Shown here piece after piece: positions 8,264 to 15,175 of a stretch of DNA of 64,000 nt (positions are counted from its first letter, which is position 1; the number at the start of each line of letters is the position of its first letter). The notes beneath the pieces are model-generated. The model searched no databases, was not told the origin of the DNA, and saw only the letters and a list, made by a program, of their open reading frames with translations. The position numbers and the translations under genes are program-made. This DNA is from an uncultured Stenotrophomonas sp. GTDB taxonomy: Bacteria > Pseudomonadota > Gammaproteobacteria > Xanthomonadales > Xanthomonadaceae. The stretch is taken from assembly GCF_913778665.1 (NCBI RefSeq), contig NZ_CAJYVQ010000008.1:248001-312000 (forward strand). Direction: 5' to 3'.

Positions 8264-8911
8264 TCAGAGCACGATCGGCGGCTCGCCGCCGACGATCACC
8301 ACGTCGGCACGGCGGCGCGCGAACAGGCCCACGCAGACCACGCCCGGCAGCTGGTTGAGCTCGCGCTCCAGCTTTTCCGGGTCGGTGATTTCCAGATTGT
8401 GGATATCCAGGATCTGGTTGCCGTTGTCGGTGACCACGCCTTCGCGCCAGGTGGGCTGGCCGCCGGTCATGTCGCGGATCTGGCGGGCGACCAGGCTGCG
8501 TGCCATCGGGATCACTTCCACCGGCAGTGGGAATTTGCCCAGCACGGACACCTGCTTGCTCGGGTCGACGATGCAGATGAAGCGCTCGCTGGCCTCGGCG
8601 ATGATCTTCTCGCGGGTCAGCGCAGCGCCGCCGCCCTTGATCAGGCACTTGTTGGCGTCGCACTCATCGGCGCCATCGACGTACAGCGACAGGTTGCCGC
8701 TGTGGTTCAGCTCGATCACCTCGATACCGTGCTGCTTCAGGCGCACGGTGCTCTGCTCGGAGCTGGATACTGCGCCCTTGATGCGGTGCTGGATGCGGGC
8801 CAGGGCATCGATGAAATAGGCCACGGTAGAACCGGTGCCGACACCGACGATCATGCCGTCTTCAACGTACTCGATGGCTTTCTCGGCGGCCAGGCGCTTG
8901 GCTTCGGACAT
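8264..8911 (-). CDS. rpiA: Ribose-5-phosphate isomerase A
   Basis: 215-residue RpiA, which interconverts ribulose 5-phosphate and ribose 5-phosphate in the non-oxidative pentose phosphate pathway. Motifs: [13 protein letters not shown] phosphate loop, SSEQST, DGADECD with the catalytic acid, [14 protein letters not shown] and the C-terminal [19 protein letters not shown]. Start ATG at 8911 gives the usual length. It lies 23 bases after the stop of the EVE-domain gene and 21 bases before the DUF192 gene, so fthC-EVE-rpiA-DUF192 may be one transcript. Confidence 0.97.
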   Translation of the reverse strand: MSEAKRLAAEKAIEYVEDGMIVGVGTGSTVAYFIDALARIQHRIKGAVSSSEQSTVRLKQHGIEVIELNHSGNLSLYVDGADECDANKCLIKGGGAALTREKIIAEASERFICIVDPSKQVSVLGKFPLPVEVIPMARSLVARQIRDMTGGQPTWREGVVTDNGNQILDIHNLEITDPEKLERELNQLPGVVCVGLFARRRADVVIVGGEPPIVL

Positions 8912-8934
8912 GGGGAGAACTCTCAGGCAGGGAA

Positions 8935-9414
8935 TCAGGATTTCTTTTCCAGCGACAGCAGCAGCTTCCACTGCGCAGCGGTCACCGGGAACACCGACAG
9001 GCGGTTGCCCTTGGCAACCAGCGGAAAGCCTTCGCCGAGTTCTTCGGCGTGCAGCTTGATCTCGTCCAGCGCGATCACCTGCTTGAGCTTGCGGTCGAAG
9101 GCCACGTCCACCAGCATCCAGCGCGGATTCTCGCGCGTGCTCTTGGGGTCGTGGTAGTCGGATTCGGGATCGAACTGGGTGTCGTCCGGGTAGGCCGCGC
9201 TGGCCACCGTGGCTAGGCCGACGATGCCCGGCACCTTGGTATTGGAGTGGTAGAACAGGATGCCGTCGCCGACCTGCATGCCGTCGCGCATGAAATTGCG
9301 CGCCTGGTAGTTGCGCACCCCGTTCCAGGGTTCGACCTTGACCTTGGCCAGGTCATCGATGGAGAAGGCGTCCGGTTCGGACTTCATCAGCCAGTAGCGC
9401 TTGCGGGCGGTCAT
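8935..9414 (-). CDS. EVE-domain protein
   Basis: 159-residue single-domain EVE protein (YTH/PUA-related fold). Typical landmarks: [16 protein letters not shown] at the start, [31 protein letters not shown], and [16 protein letters not shown] domains are thought to bind modified bases in RNA or DNA through an aromatic pocket; in this standalone form the ligand is not established. Its ATG at 9414 overlaps the stop of fthC by four bases (ATGA), which indicates translational coupling. Confidence 0.92.
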   Translation of the reverse strand: MTARKRYWLMKSEPDAFSIDDLAKVKVEPWNGVRNYQARNFMRDGMQVGDGILFYHSNTKVPGIVGLATVASAAYPDDTQFDPESDYHDPKSTRENPRWMLVDVAFDRKLKQVIALDEIKLHAEELGEGFPLVAKGNRLSVFPVTAAQWKLLLSLEKKS

Positions 9415-10004
9415 GCGTTCACGGGGGCAGCGGAGGGGAGCAGGATGCCGTCTTCGGTGCAGATCGCATCCACCGGCACGTCCCACGACGCCACCGGCAA
9501 GGACTCGACCTGCTGCACCGCGAACGCTGCACCAACCAGCCAGGGCGGTGCCGGCCGATCGTGGCGGAAGGCGAAGCTGCGATCATACCAGCCGCCCCCC
9601 ATGCCCAGCCGCCGGCACTGCGCGTCGAAGCCCACCAGCGGGGTCACCACCAGGGCCATTTGTGCCGGTTCCAAGGTGTCTGCCGGCGCCACATCCGGTT
9701 CGGGAATGCCATAGTGGTTGCTGGTCAGCGGCTGCCCGGGCCGCCACGGCGCGAAGCGCAGCACGTCGCCGGCCAGCACTGGCAGGCAGTAGGTAACGCC
9801 TTGGGGCAACTGCAACTGCCAGCGGTGCAGCGCGATTTCGCCATCCAGCGCCCAGTAACCAGCGACGGCGCCTTCGCGCGGGGCGAATGGCAGCGCCAGC
9901 AGGGCATCGGCAAGGGATTCTGCGGCGGCGATGCGCGCAGCGGCGGAAAGTTCGCGGCGGCGTTGCCGCAGATCGTGGCGCAGGGCCTGGCGCGAGTCGG
10001 TCAT
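9411..10004 (-). CDS. fthC: 5-formyltetrahydrofolate cyclo-ligase
   Basis: 197-residue enzyme that converts 5-formyl-THF to 5,10-methenyl-THF using ATP. Motifs are the basic N-terminal helix (LRHDLRQRRRELS), YGIPEP, and the phosphate loop PLVGFDAQCRRLGMGGGWYDR. It lies just downstream of the 6S RNA gene and zapA on the same strand, the arrangement known from E. coli (zapA-ssrS-ygfA). In that organism the 6S precursor reads into this gene; the same is plausible here. The ATG at 10004 gives the normal length. Confidence 0.95.
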   Translation of the reverse strand: MTDSRQALRHDLRQRRRELSAAARIAAAESLADALLALPFAPREGAVAGYWALDGEIALHRWQLQLPQGVTYCLPVLAGDVLRFAPWRPGQPLTSNHYGIPEPDVAPADTLEPAQMALVVTPLVGFDAQCRRLGMGGGWYDRSFAFRHDRPAPPWLVGAAFAVQQVESLPVASWDVPVDAICTEDGILLPSAAPVNA

Positions 10005-10048
10005 GGCAGGTGGCGGCAGGAAACAGCGGCCATTGTGCCGGAAAGAAC

Positions 10049-10076
10049 AAGGGCGACGCCCGAAGACGCCGCCCTT
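10049..10076 (-). terminator. Hairpin after 6S RNA
   Basis: AAGGGCG and CGCCCTT arms with an imperfect inner stem, followed on the minus strand by GTTCTTTCC. It lies about 12 bases beyond the 3' end of the 6S RNA and before fthC, so it may end or attenuate the transcript. Confidence 0.55.
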
Positions 10077-10087
10077 GCTGGAATATT

Positions 10088-10274
10088 GCATTCTCCGCAA
10101 TGTCGATGCATGCGAAACGACCTTGAACCCGGGGGCTCAAGTGGGAACGCTGGAGAACCATCGGGCTTCCCGCTACAAGGCGGACCTGCACTCCCGGCGC
10201 TGTCGCGCTCCCGGTGTCGTTCTTAAGGGACAAGGCGAATGTTTGCACATGCCGTCGAGTACCGCAGAGAACGC
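10088..10274 (-). ncRNA. ssrS: 6S RNA
   Basis: About 187 nt, the size of E. coli 6S. The ends form the closing stem: GCGTTCTC at 10274-10267 pairs with GAGAATGC at 10095-10088. The interior holds the hallmark palindromic segment ending CCGGGTTCAAGG, close to the 3' arm of the E. coli molecule. Position between zapA and fthC on the same strand is the conserved locus. 6S RNA binds sigma-70 RNA polymerase holoenzyme as an open-promoter mimic and damps transcription in stationary phase. The exact ends are inferred from the stem and the promoter. Confidence 0.88.
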
Positions 10275-10280
10275 GTGGCC

Positions 10281-10309
10281 ATTATAGCCAGCGCGCAGAT
10301 TCTGGATAG
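10281..10309 (-). promoter_or_regulatory. 6S RNA promoter
   Basis: A perfect -10 hexamer TATAAT on the minus strand (10286-10281) ends seven bases before the predicted 6S 5' end. The -35 position at 17-bp spacing reads CTATCC, a weak match. Confidence 0.7.
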
Positions 10310-10370
10310 GCCGTTCGTCGGCAACAGTCCGTGCCAATTCAGATATGAGAAGACGCGTTGTGCACGACCT

Positions 10371-10667
10371 TCAGGCGCTGCCGTCGATCGCACGGTCCAG
10401 GCGCCGGTTCAGGTCGGCCAGCGTCTGCTGCAGGGCCACGGCTTGGCGGGCGTTCTCGTCGCGCAGCAGCTGCAGTTCGTGGGCCAGGTTCAGCGCGGCC
10501 AGCACCGCCACGCGATCGACGGCGGCCATCCGGTTACTGCCGCGGATCTCGCGCATGCGTGCATCGAGCAGGCGGGCGGCGGCCATCAGGCTGTCGCGTT
10601 CGTCACCGCCGACGCCCACCGTGTATTCACGGTCGAGGATGCGGACACTGACCGGTTCGGCACTCAT
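10371..10667 (-). CDS. zapA: Cell division protein ZapA
   Basis: 98-residue ZapA. The N-terminal globular part has VSVRILDREYTVGV and DERDSLMAAARLLDARM; the C-terminal half is a coiled coil (LNLAHELQLLRDENARQAVALQQTL). ZapA binds and bundles FtsZ protofilaments at midcell. Its start overlaps the stop of the upstream coiled-coil gene by four bases. Downstream is 6S RNA. Confidence 0.95.
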   Translation of the reverse strand: MSAEPVSVRILDREYTVGVGGDERDSLMAAARLLDARMREIRGSNRMAAVDRVAVLAALNLAHELQLLRDENARQAVALQQTLADLNRRLDRAIDGSA

Positions 10668-10885
10668 GTGTGCTGCTCCAGGGATTTGAGCCGGCTGATC
10701 ATCGCTTCCACCCGCGAGCGCGCCTGCTCGTTCTTGGCCAGCAGCGTGGAACGCTCGGCCACCAGCTGTTCCTGCTGGTGGCGCAGGCTGCGATTCTCCT
10801 CGGCCAGACGCTGGTTGCGTTCAAGCAACGCCTCCACGCGGGCGGCGAAGTCCTGCAACTGGGCGAGGGGGGTGGCGGGTTCCAT
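10664..10885 (-). CDS. ZapB-like coiled-coil protein (TIGR02449 type)
   Basis: 73-residue, almost entirely coiled-coil protein (LQDFAARVEALLERNQRLAEENRSLRHQ region), overlapping zapA by ATGA. The size, composition and linkage match the small TIGR02449 proteins found beside zapA in pseudomonads and xanthomonads. By analogy with ZapB it may join the ZapA-FtsZ network, but this is inference. The ATG at 10885 is the only sensible start. Confidence 0.8.
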   Translation of the reverse strand: MEPATPLAQLQDFAARVEALLERNQRLAEENRSLRHQQEQLVAERSTLLAKNEQARSRVEAMISRLKSLEQHT

Positions 10886-11039
10886 GCGGGCACGATAGGC
10901 AAGCCGGGTCAGGGCGGTCAAGCGTTGTCGCAGCAAGGCTGGACGGCCACGGGAAGGAGGCCGTGGGGTTGCTACACTAAGGGGTCTGACGGGCGCGCGC
11001 GTGCGCGCTCCGGTTTTCCTTATCCGAACGAGCCGCACG

Positions 11040-11588
11040 ATGACCGAACTTCCTTCCGTCGACGACGTTTCCCGCGCCAGCCAGGAGCTGGGCCTGGGCG
11101 CCACCGCTGCCGAGTTGCACGGTGCGCTGTGTGGCTGGCTGGCCGCCGGTGGTGCCCCCGGCAACGACTGGCCGGCGCGGGTGCTGGCCGACGACAACCT
11201 GCCGCCGGTGGCCGCTGACAGCGTGCTGGGGCAGCTGCTGCAGGCCACCATCAAGCAGCTGGAAGACCGCGATTTCGCTTTCGAGCTACTGTTGTCCGAC
11301 AGCGATGAAGTGTCCGCGCAGGCCGATGCCATGTTCAGCTGGACCCGTTCCTTCCTCGGCGGCTTCGGCCTGGGCAGTGGTGGCCACCGCCCGGCCCTGT
11401 CCGAAGAGGGCGAAGAAGCGCTGACCGACATGGCCAGCCTGGCCCGTGCCTCCAGCGAGGATTTCGAGGCCGGCGGTGACGACGATGACGAAGCGCTGTC
11501 GGAGATCGAGGAGTTCATCCGCGTAGCGGTGCTGCTGCTGCACGGCGATGTGGTGCTGGCCGCGCGCCACCGGCAGCGCCTGAACTGA
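11040..11588 (+). CDS. ygfB: UPF0149 / YgfB-family protein
   Basis: 182-residue YgfB protein: helical, strongly acidic, with ATAAELHGALCGWLAAGG near residue 22, the FSWTRSFLGGFGLG motif, and an acidic linker of Asp residues (DDDDEALSEIEEFIRVAVLLL) near residue 155. Its function is poorly defined in general. It is divergent from the zapB-like/zapA pair and its stop overlaps the pepP start by one base (TGATG), so the pair is translationally coupled. The ATG at 11040 starts the conserved region. Confidence 0.92.
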   Translation: MTELPSVDDVSRASQELGLGATAAELHGALCGWLAAGGAPGNDWPARVLADDNLPPVAADSVLGQLLQATIKQLEDRDFAFELLLSDSDEVSAQADAMFSWTRSFLGGFGLGSGGHRPALSEEGEEALTDMASLARASSEDFEAGGDDDDEALSEIEEFIRVAVLLLHGDVVLAARHRQRLN

Positions 11589-12916
11589 TGGATATCAAGC
11601 AGCGCACCGGCATCGCGGCCGGCGAGTACAAGCGTCGCCGCCGCCAACTGATGGACATGGCCGGCGAGGACGCGATCCTGGTGCTGCCGGCCGCAGCCGA
11701 GAAGGTGCGCAGTCTCGATACCCATTACCCGTACCGGCAGGATTCGGACTTTCAGTACCTGAGCGGTTTTCCGGAGCCGGAAGCGGTGCTGGTGCTGATT
11801 CCCGGCCGTCGCCACGGCGAAGCCATCCTGTTCTGCCGCGAGCGCGATGCCGAGCGCGAGGCCTGGGACGGCAATCGTGCCGGCCAGGAAGGCGCGGTAT
11901 CGCAGTACGGCATGGATGACGCCTATCCGATCGACGACCTGGATGACATCCTGCCCGGCCTGCTGGAAGGTCGTTCGCGGGTCTACTACCACTTCGGCCG
12001 CGATGCCGACTTCGACCTGAAGCTGATCGGCTGGGTGAACCGCGTGCGTTCGCAGGTGCGCCACGGTGCGCAGCCGCCACACGAGTTCCTGGAACTGGGC
12101 CACCTGCTGCACGAGCAGCGCCTGTTCAAGTCCGGCGCGGAGGTGGCGCTGATGCATCACGCCGCGCAGATCAGCGTGCGTGCGCACCTGGCGGCGATGC
12201 GTGCAGCGAAGGCAGGCATCCACGAATACGAGCTGCAGGCCGAACTGGAGCGCGTGTTCCGCGCCAACGATGCGGTGCCGGCGTATTGCAGCATCGTCGG
12301 TGCCGGCCGGAACGGCTGCATCCTGCACTACCGCGACAACAGCGCGCGTTCCCGCGATGGCGAGCTGGTGCTGATCGATGCCGGCGCCGAGTATCGCGGC
12401 TACGCCAGCGACATCACCCGTACCTTCCCGGTGAACGGCCGCTTCAGTGCCGAGCAGCGTGCGCTGCATGACCTGGTCGGTGAGGCGCAGGCCGCTGCGC
12501 TGGCGCAGGCCAGGCCGGGGATGCCGTACGAGAGTGGCCATCTGGCTGCGGTGCAGACGCTGACCGAAGGCCTGCTGCGCTTGGGGCTGTTGAAAGGCAC
12601 GTTGGAAAAGAACCTGTCCGAGGGCCTGTACCAGCGCTTCTACCGGCACAAGACCGGGCACTGGATCGGCATGGACGTGCACGACGTGGGCGATTACCGC
12701 CTCGCTGGTGATTCGCGCCTGCTGGAGCCGGGCATGGTGTTCACCATCGAGCCGGGGCTGTACATCGGCGTGGACGACACAACGGTGGAGCCGCGCTGGC
12801 GCGGCATCGGCATCCGTACCGAGGATGACGTGCTGATCACCGATGATGGCCATCGGGTGCTGACCGAGGGCCTGGCGCGCAGCGCCGACGAGATCGAAGC
12901 GGTGATGGCGGGGTAA
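11588..12916 (+). CDS. pepP: Xaa-Pro aminopeptidase P
   Basis: 442-residue M24B metallopeptidase removing N-terminal residues that precede proline. It has the N-terminal creatinase-like domain (YPYRQDSDFQYLSGFPEPEAV) and the C-terminal pita-bread domain with the two-metal ligands: LIDAGAEYRGYASDITRTFP (two Asp), HKTGHWIGMDVHD (His), MVFTIEPGLYI (Glu) and IGIRTEDDVLIT (Glu). It is coupled to ygfB. The ubiH/ubiI genes that often follow are absent; instead a long repeat region comes next. Confidence 0.95.
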   Translation: MDIKQRTGIAAGEYKRRRRQLMDMAGEDAILVLPAAAEKVRSLDTHYPYRQDSDFQYLSGFPEPEAVLVLIPGRRHGEAILFCRERDAEREAWDGNRAGQEGAVSQYGMDDAYPIDDLDDILPGLLEGRSRVYYHFGRDADFDLKLIGWVNRVRSQVRHGAQPPHEFLELGHLLHEQRLFKSGAEVALMHHAAQISVRAHLAAMRAAKAGIHEYELQAELERVFRANDAVPAYCSIVGAGRNGCILHYRDNSARSRDGELVLIDAGAEYRGYASDITRTFPVNGRFSAEQRALHDLVGEAQAAALAQARPGMPYESGHLAAVQTLTEGLLRLGLLKGTLEKNLSEGLYQRFYRHKTGHWIGMDVHDVGDYRLAGDSRLLEPGMVFTIEPGLYIGVDDTTVEPRWRGIGIRTEDDVLITDDGHRVLTEGLARSADEIEAVMAG

Positions 12917-12919
12917 GGG

Positions 12920-13083
12920 TTATCGGCAGGGCTTGCAGCCCTGCACCCGCTACACGCCAGAGCAACAGCAACAGCGGGCTTTCCGTGGGGTGGCGGAGCA
13001 GTGTGGATTTGCGGGGACGCCGTAAACCCGTCCATGGGGGCTTGGTCGCGGCATCCATGCCGCTCACACCCCGCACACCGACA
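12920..13083 (-). repeat. Composite palindromic element, copy A (core plus tail)
   Basis: Read on the minus strand: outer arms TGCGGGG/CCCCGCA (13075-13069 and 13016-13010) enclose a conserved core with the small palindrome GCGGCATGGATGCCGC and the segment GGTTTACGGCGTCC. A tail module follows, with GTTGCTGTTGCTC and the palindrome GCAGGGC-TTGCA-GCCCTGC at 12926-12948. Related copies are at 13251-13353 and 39505-39688. No coding potential is supported. Confidence 0.7.
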
Positions 13084-13148
13084 GTACCCCGCCTTCGACA
13101 GGTTCACGCGGCTGTGGGTAACGGCGGTAGTTGGGACGTGCGGCTGTT

Positions 13149-13173
13149 GGTAGGTGTCGACCTGGGTCGACAC
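13149..13173. repeat. SMAG-type REP palindrome
   Basis: GGTAG head followed by perfect arms GTGTCGACC / GGTCGACAC around TG. A sibling with the opposite head orientation lies at 39436-39460. Confidence 0.7.
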
Positions 13174-13250
13174 GGAGCGAGCGCAGCGGGCGACCCGCTT
13201 TTGCTTTTCTTTCTTTCTTCCGTGGTTGGACGCACACCGAAACTGTCAGA

Positions 13251-13353
13251 GGTGGGGCGGGGTGGGTTCGCGGGGGTGTCCGCGGCATGGATGCCGCGGC
13301 CAAGCCTCCAAGGATGGATTCACGGCGTCCCCCGCGAACCCACCCCGCCCCGC
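13251..13353 (+). repeat. Composite palindromic element, copy B
   Basis: The longest palindrome in the window: arms of 26 bases (13251-13276 with 13328-13353, one mismatch) enclosing the conserved core GCGGCATGGATGCCGC followed by GGCCAAG and CACGGCGTCC. It begins about 40 bases after the pepQ stop on the minus strand and so could end that transcript. Arm sequence differs from copies A and C, while the core is shared. Confidence 0.75.
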
Positions 13354-13393
13354 CAAGCGCGGCTTTTGCTCCAAGCGCCCAACCACGAGGGGC

Positions 13394-14725
13394 TCAGCCG
13401 TTCGCCGCCGCAAACACCGGCCGCGTCAGGTTGTCCGCCTCGCCCTCGGTGCACAGCACTTCGTCCTCGATGCGGATGCCGCCATAGGGACGGAAGAAGT
13501 CCACGCGATCCCAGTTGACCGCATCGCCATGGCCGGCCTCCTTCACTTCGTTCAACAGCATGTCGATGAAGTACAGGCCCGGTTCGATCGTCACCACCAT
13601 GCCCGGCTCAAGCACGCGGGTCAGGCGCAGGTAGGGGTGGCCGGCGGGGCGCTCGATGCGGCCACCTTCGTCGCTGGCCGCAAAGCCGGCCACGTCGTGC
13701 ACCTGCAGGCCGATCAGGTGACCAATGCCGTGCGGGAAGAACGCGGCGCTGACGCCGGTTTCGAGCGCGGTCTGCGGCGAGACCGTGATCACGCCGAAGT
13801 CCTTCAGCACGCCCATCAGCGAAAGATGCGCGTCCACGTGCAGCTGCCTGTAGTCGAAGCCCGGCCGCACCGCCGCGCACATCTGCTGCTGGGCGGCATC
13901 GACGGCGGCGATCATCGCGGCGAACTCGTCATGGCCGTGCGCCGCGTAGGTGCGGGTGATGTCACTGGCATAGCCGTGTGCGCTGGCGCCGGCATCGATC
14001 AGGAAGCTGCGCAGCGGCTGCGGCGCCTTGCGTCCCAGCTCGGTGTAGTGCAGCACGGCAGCATGTTCGTTCAGCGCCACGATGTTGCCGTAGGGCAGTT
14101 CGTTGGCATCCTGGCCGACGGCCTGGCAATAGGCCATGTGGATGCTGAACTCGTCGGCGCCATTGCGGAACGCTGCTTCGGCGGCACGGTGGCCGCGCAC
14201 GCCCAGCGCCTGCGCCTGGCGCATCAGCGCAACTTCATACGGCGTCTTGCTGCCACGGTGCCATTCCAGGTAGTTCACCACCGGCGCCGGGTTGTTCGGC
14301 ACGAACGCACCCAGCGCACTCTGCGGCTCGCCGAGGATCGCGCAGCGCGCCGGATCGGCCGGCAGCAGCGCCAGCGCCTCTTCGGGCTTGCGGATGATAT
14401 GGATGTCGAAGTGGTCTACCCACCAGCCGCTCGGCGCGTCCGGCACCACGTGCCAGTAGTCGAAGGGCTGGTGGAAGATCACCGCCGGACGCTTGCCCGG
14501 GGTGAACACCACCCAGCTGTTGGGCACGCGGGTCAGCGGCAGCCAGGCCTTGAACTGCGGGTTCACTGCGTACGGGTAGTCGCGATCATCGAAGACCTGG
14601 TAGTGCAGGGTGCCGCTGGGCACGACCAGATGATCGAAGCCGCCGCGGGCCAGCGCCTGTCCGGCGCGTCGGCACAGCACGGCCAGGTGGTCGGGATACA
14701 GGGCGCCGGGGTCTTGCTGGATCAT
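13394..14725 (-). CDS. pepQ: Xaa-Pro dipeptidase (prolidase)
   Basis: 443-residue M24B peptidase splitting X-Pro dipeptides. It has an N-terminal creatinase domain and the pita-bread catalytic domain with metal ligands in SFLIDAGASAHGYASDITRTY (two Asp), FFPHGIGHLIGLQVHDVAG (His), GMVVTIEPGLYFI (Glu) and GGIRIEDEVL (Glu). PHGIGH and the length near 440 separate it from pepP; such PepQ proteins may also hydrolyse organophosphates, a family trait not shown here. It converges with pepP across the repeat region. Start ATG at 14725. Confidence 0.93.
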   Translation of the reverse strand: MIQQDPGALYPDHLAVLCRRAGQALARGGFDHLVVPSGTLHYQVFDDRDYPYAVNPQFKAWLPLTRVPNSWVVFTPGKRPAVIFHQPFDYWHVVPDAPSGWWVDHFDIHIIRKPEEALALLPADPARCAILGEPQSALGAFVPNNPAPVVNYLEWHRGSKTPYEVALMRQAQALGVRGHRAAEAAFRNGADEFSIHMAYCQAVGQDANELPYGNIVALNEHAAVLHYTELGRKAPQPLRSFLIDAGASAHGYASDITRTYAAHGHDEFAAMIAAVDAAQQQMCAAVRPGFDYRQLHVDAHLSLMGVLKDFGVITVSPQTALETGVSAAFFPHGIGHLIGLQVHDVAGFAASDEGGRIERPAGHPYLRLTRVLEPGMVVTIEPGLYFIDMLLNEVKEAGHGDAVNWDRVDFFRPYGGIRIEDEVLCTEGEADNLTRPVFAAANG

Positions 14726-14800
14726 TGCGGTGGCTCGACACGGGAAACGGCCCTAGATTCTGCCGCATACCGCGAAAAACCGCTGTGCCGGAACCGGCGC

Positions 14801-15175
14801 TCAGGCCGTCGAAAGCGGTCCCTCGTCGCTGTCCTCGCCTACCCACTGGCGCAGCAGCTGCCGATGTTCGCGCGACAAGGTGAGGAAGCGGAAGCCGGTC
14901 CAGCTCTGCCCGGGGGCGTGCGCAGGCTCGCTCCACAGCAGGTGCACGCCCACGTCGATGACCTCCTGGCGGCCATCGACCATCGGCAGCGGGAAACGCA
15001 GCTGATACAGCGCGTCCTCGCGCAATGGCGCACTGGCCAGCATCAGCATGCCGGTTTCGGACACGTTGCCAAGCCGACCCACCACACATTCGCGCATCTG
15101 GTCGGTGACCGGCACCAGGTCGGAGACCTGGCGGCGGGGCGCGCGACGGGTGTCCTGCGGCGGTTGGGTGTTCAT
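14801..15175 (-). CDS. PilZ-domain protein
   Basis: 124-residue single PilZ domain. The c-di-GMP-binding signature is visible: an N-terminal arginine motif DTRRAPRRQ and GNVSETGM (the D/NxSxxG motif), with a beta-barrel pattern behind it. It should sense cyclic di-GMP. Its start overlaps the stop of the DUF1631 gene by four bases (ATGA), so the two proteins are made together and may act together. The target is not known. Confidence 0.88.
   Translation of the reverse strand: MNTQPPQDTRRAPRRQVSDLVPVTDQMRECVVGRLGNVSETGMLMLASAPLREDALYQLRFPLPMVDGRQEVIDVGVHLLWSEPAHAPGQSWTGFRFLTLSREHRQLLRQWVGEDSDEGPLSTA

Noticed and set aside
10371-10885. Two small overlapping genes that look like a toxin-antitoxin pair
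   Set aside because: They are zapA and a ZapB-like coiled coil at the conserved zapA-6S locus.
12985-13400. Short peptides encoded across the composite palindromes
   Set aside because: Similar peptides appear in several frames simply because the repeat recurs; there are no ribosome sites and the signal is at the DNA-structure level.
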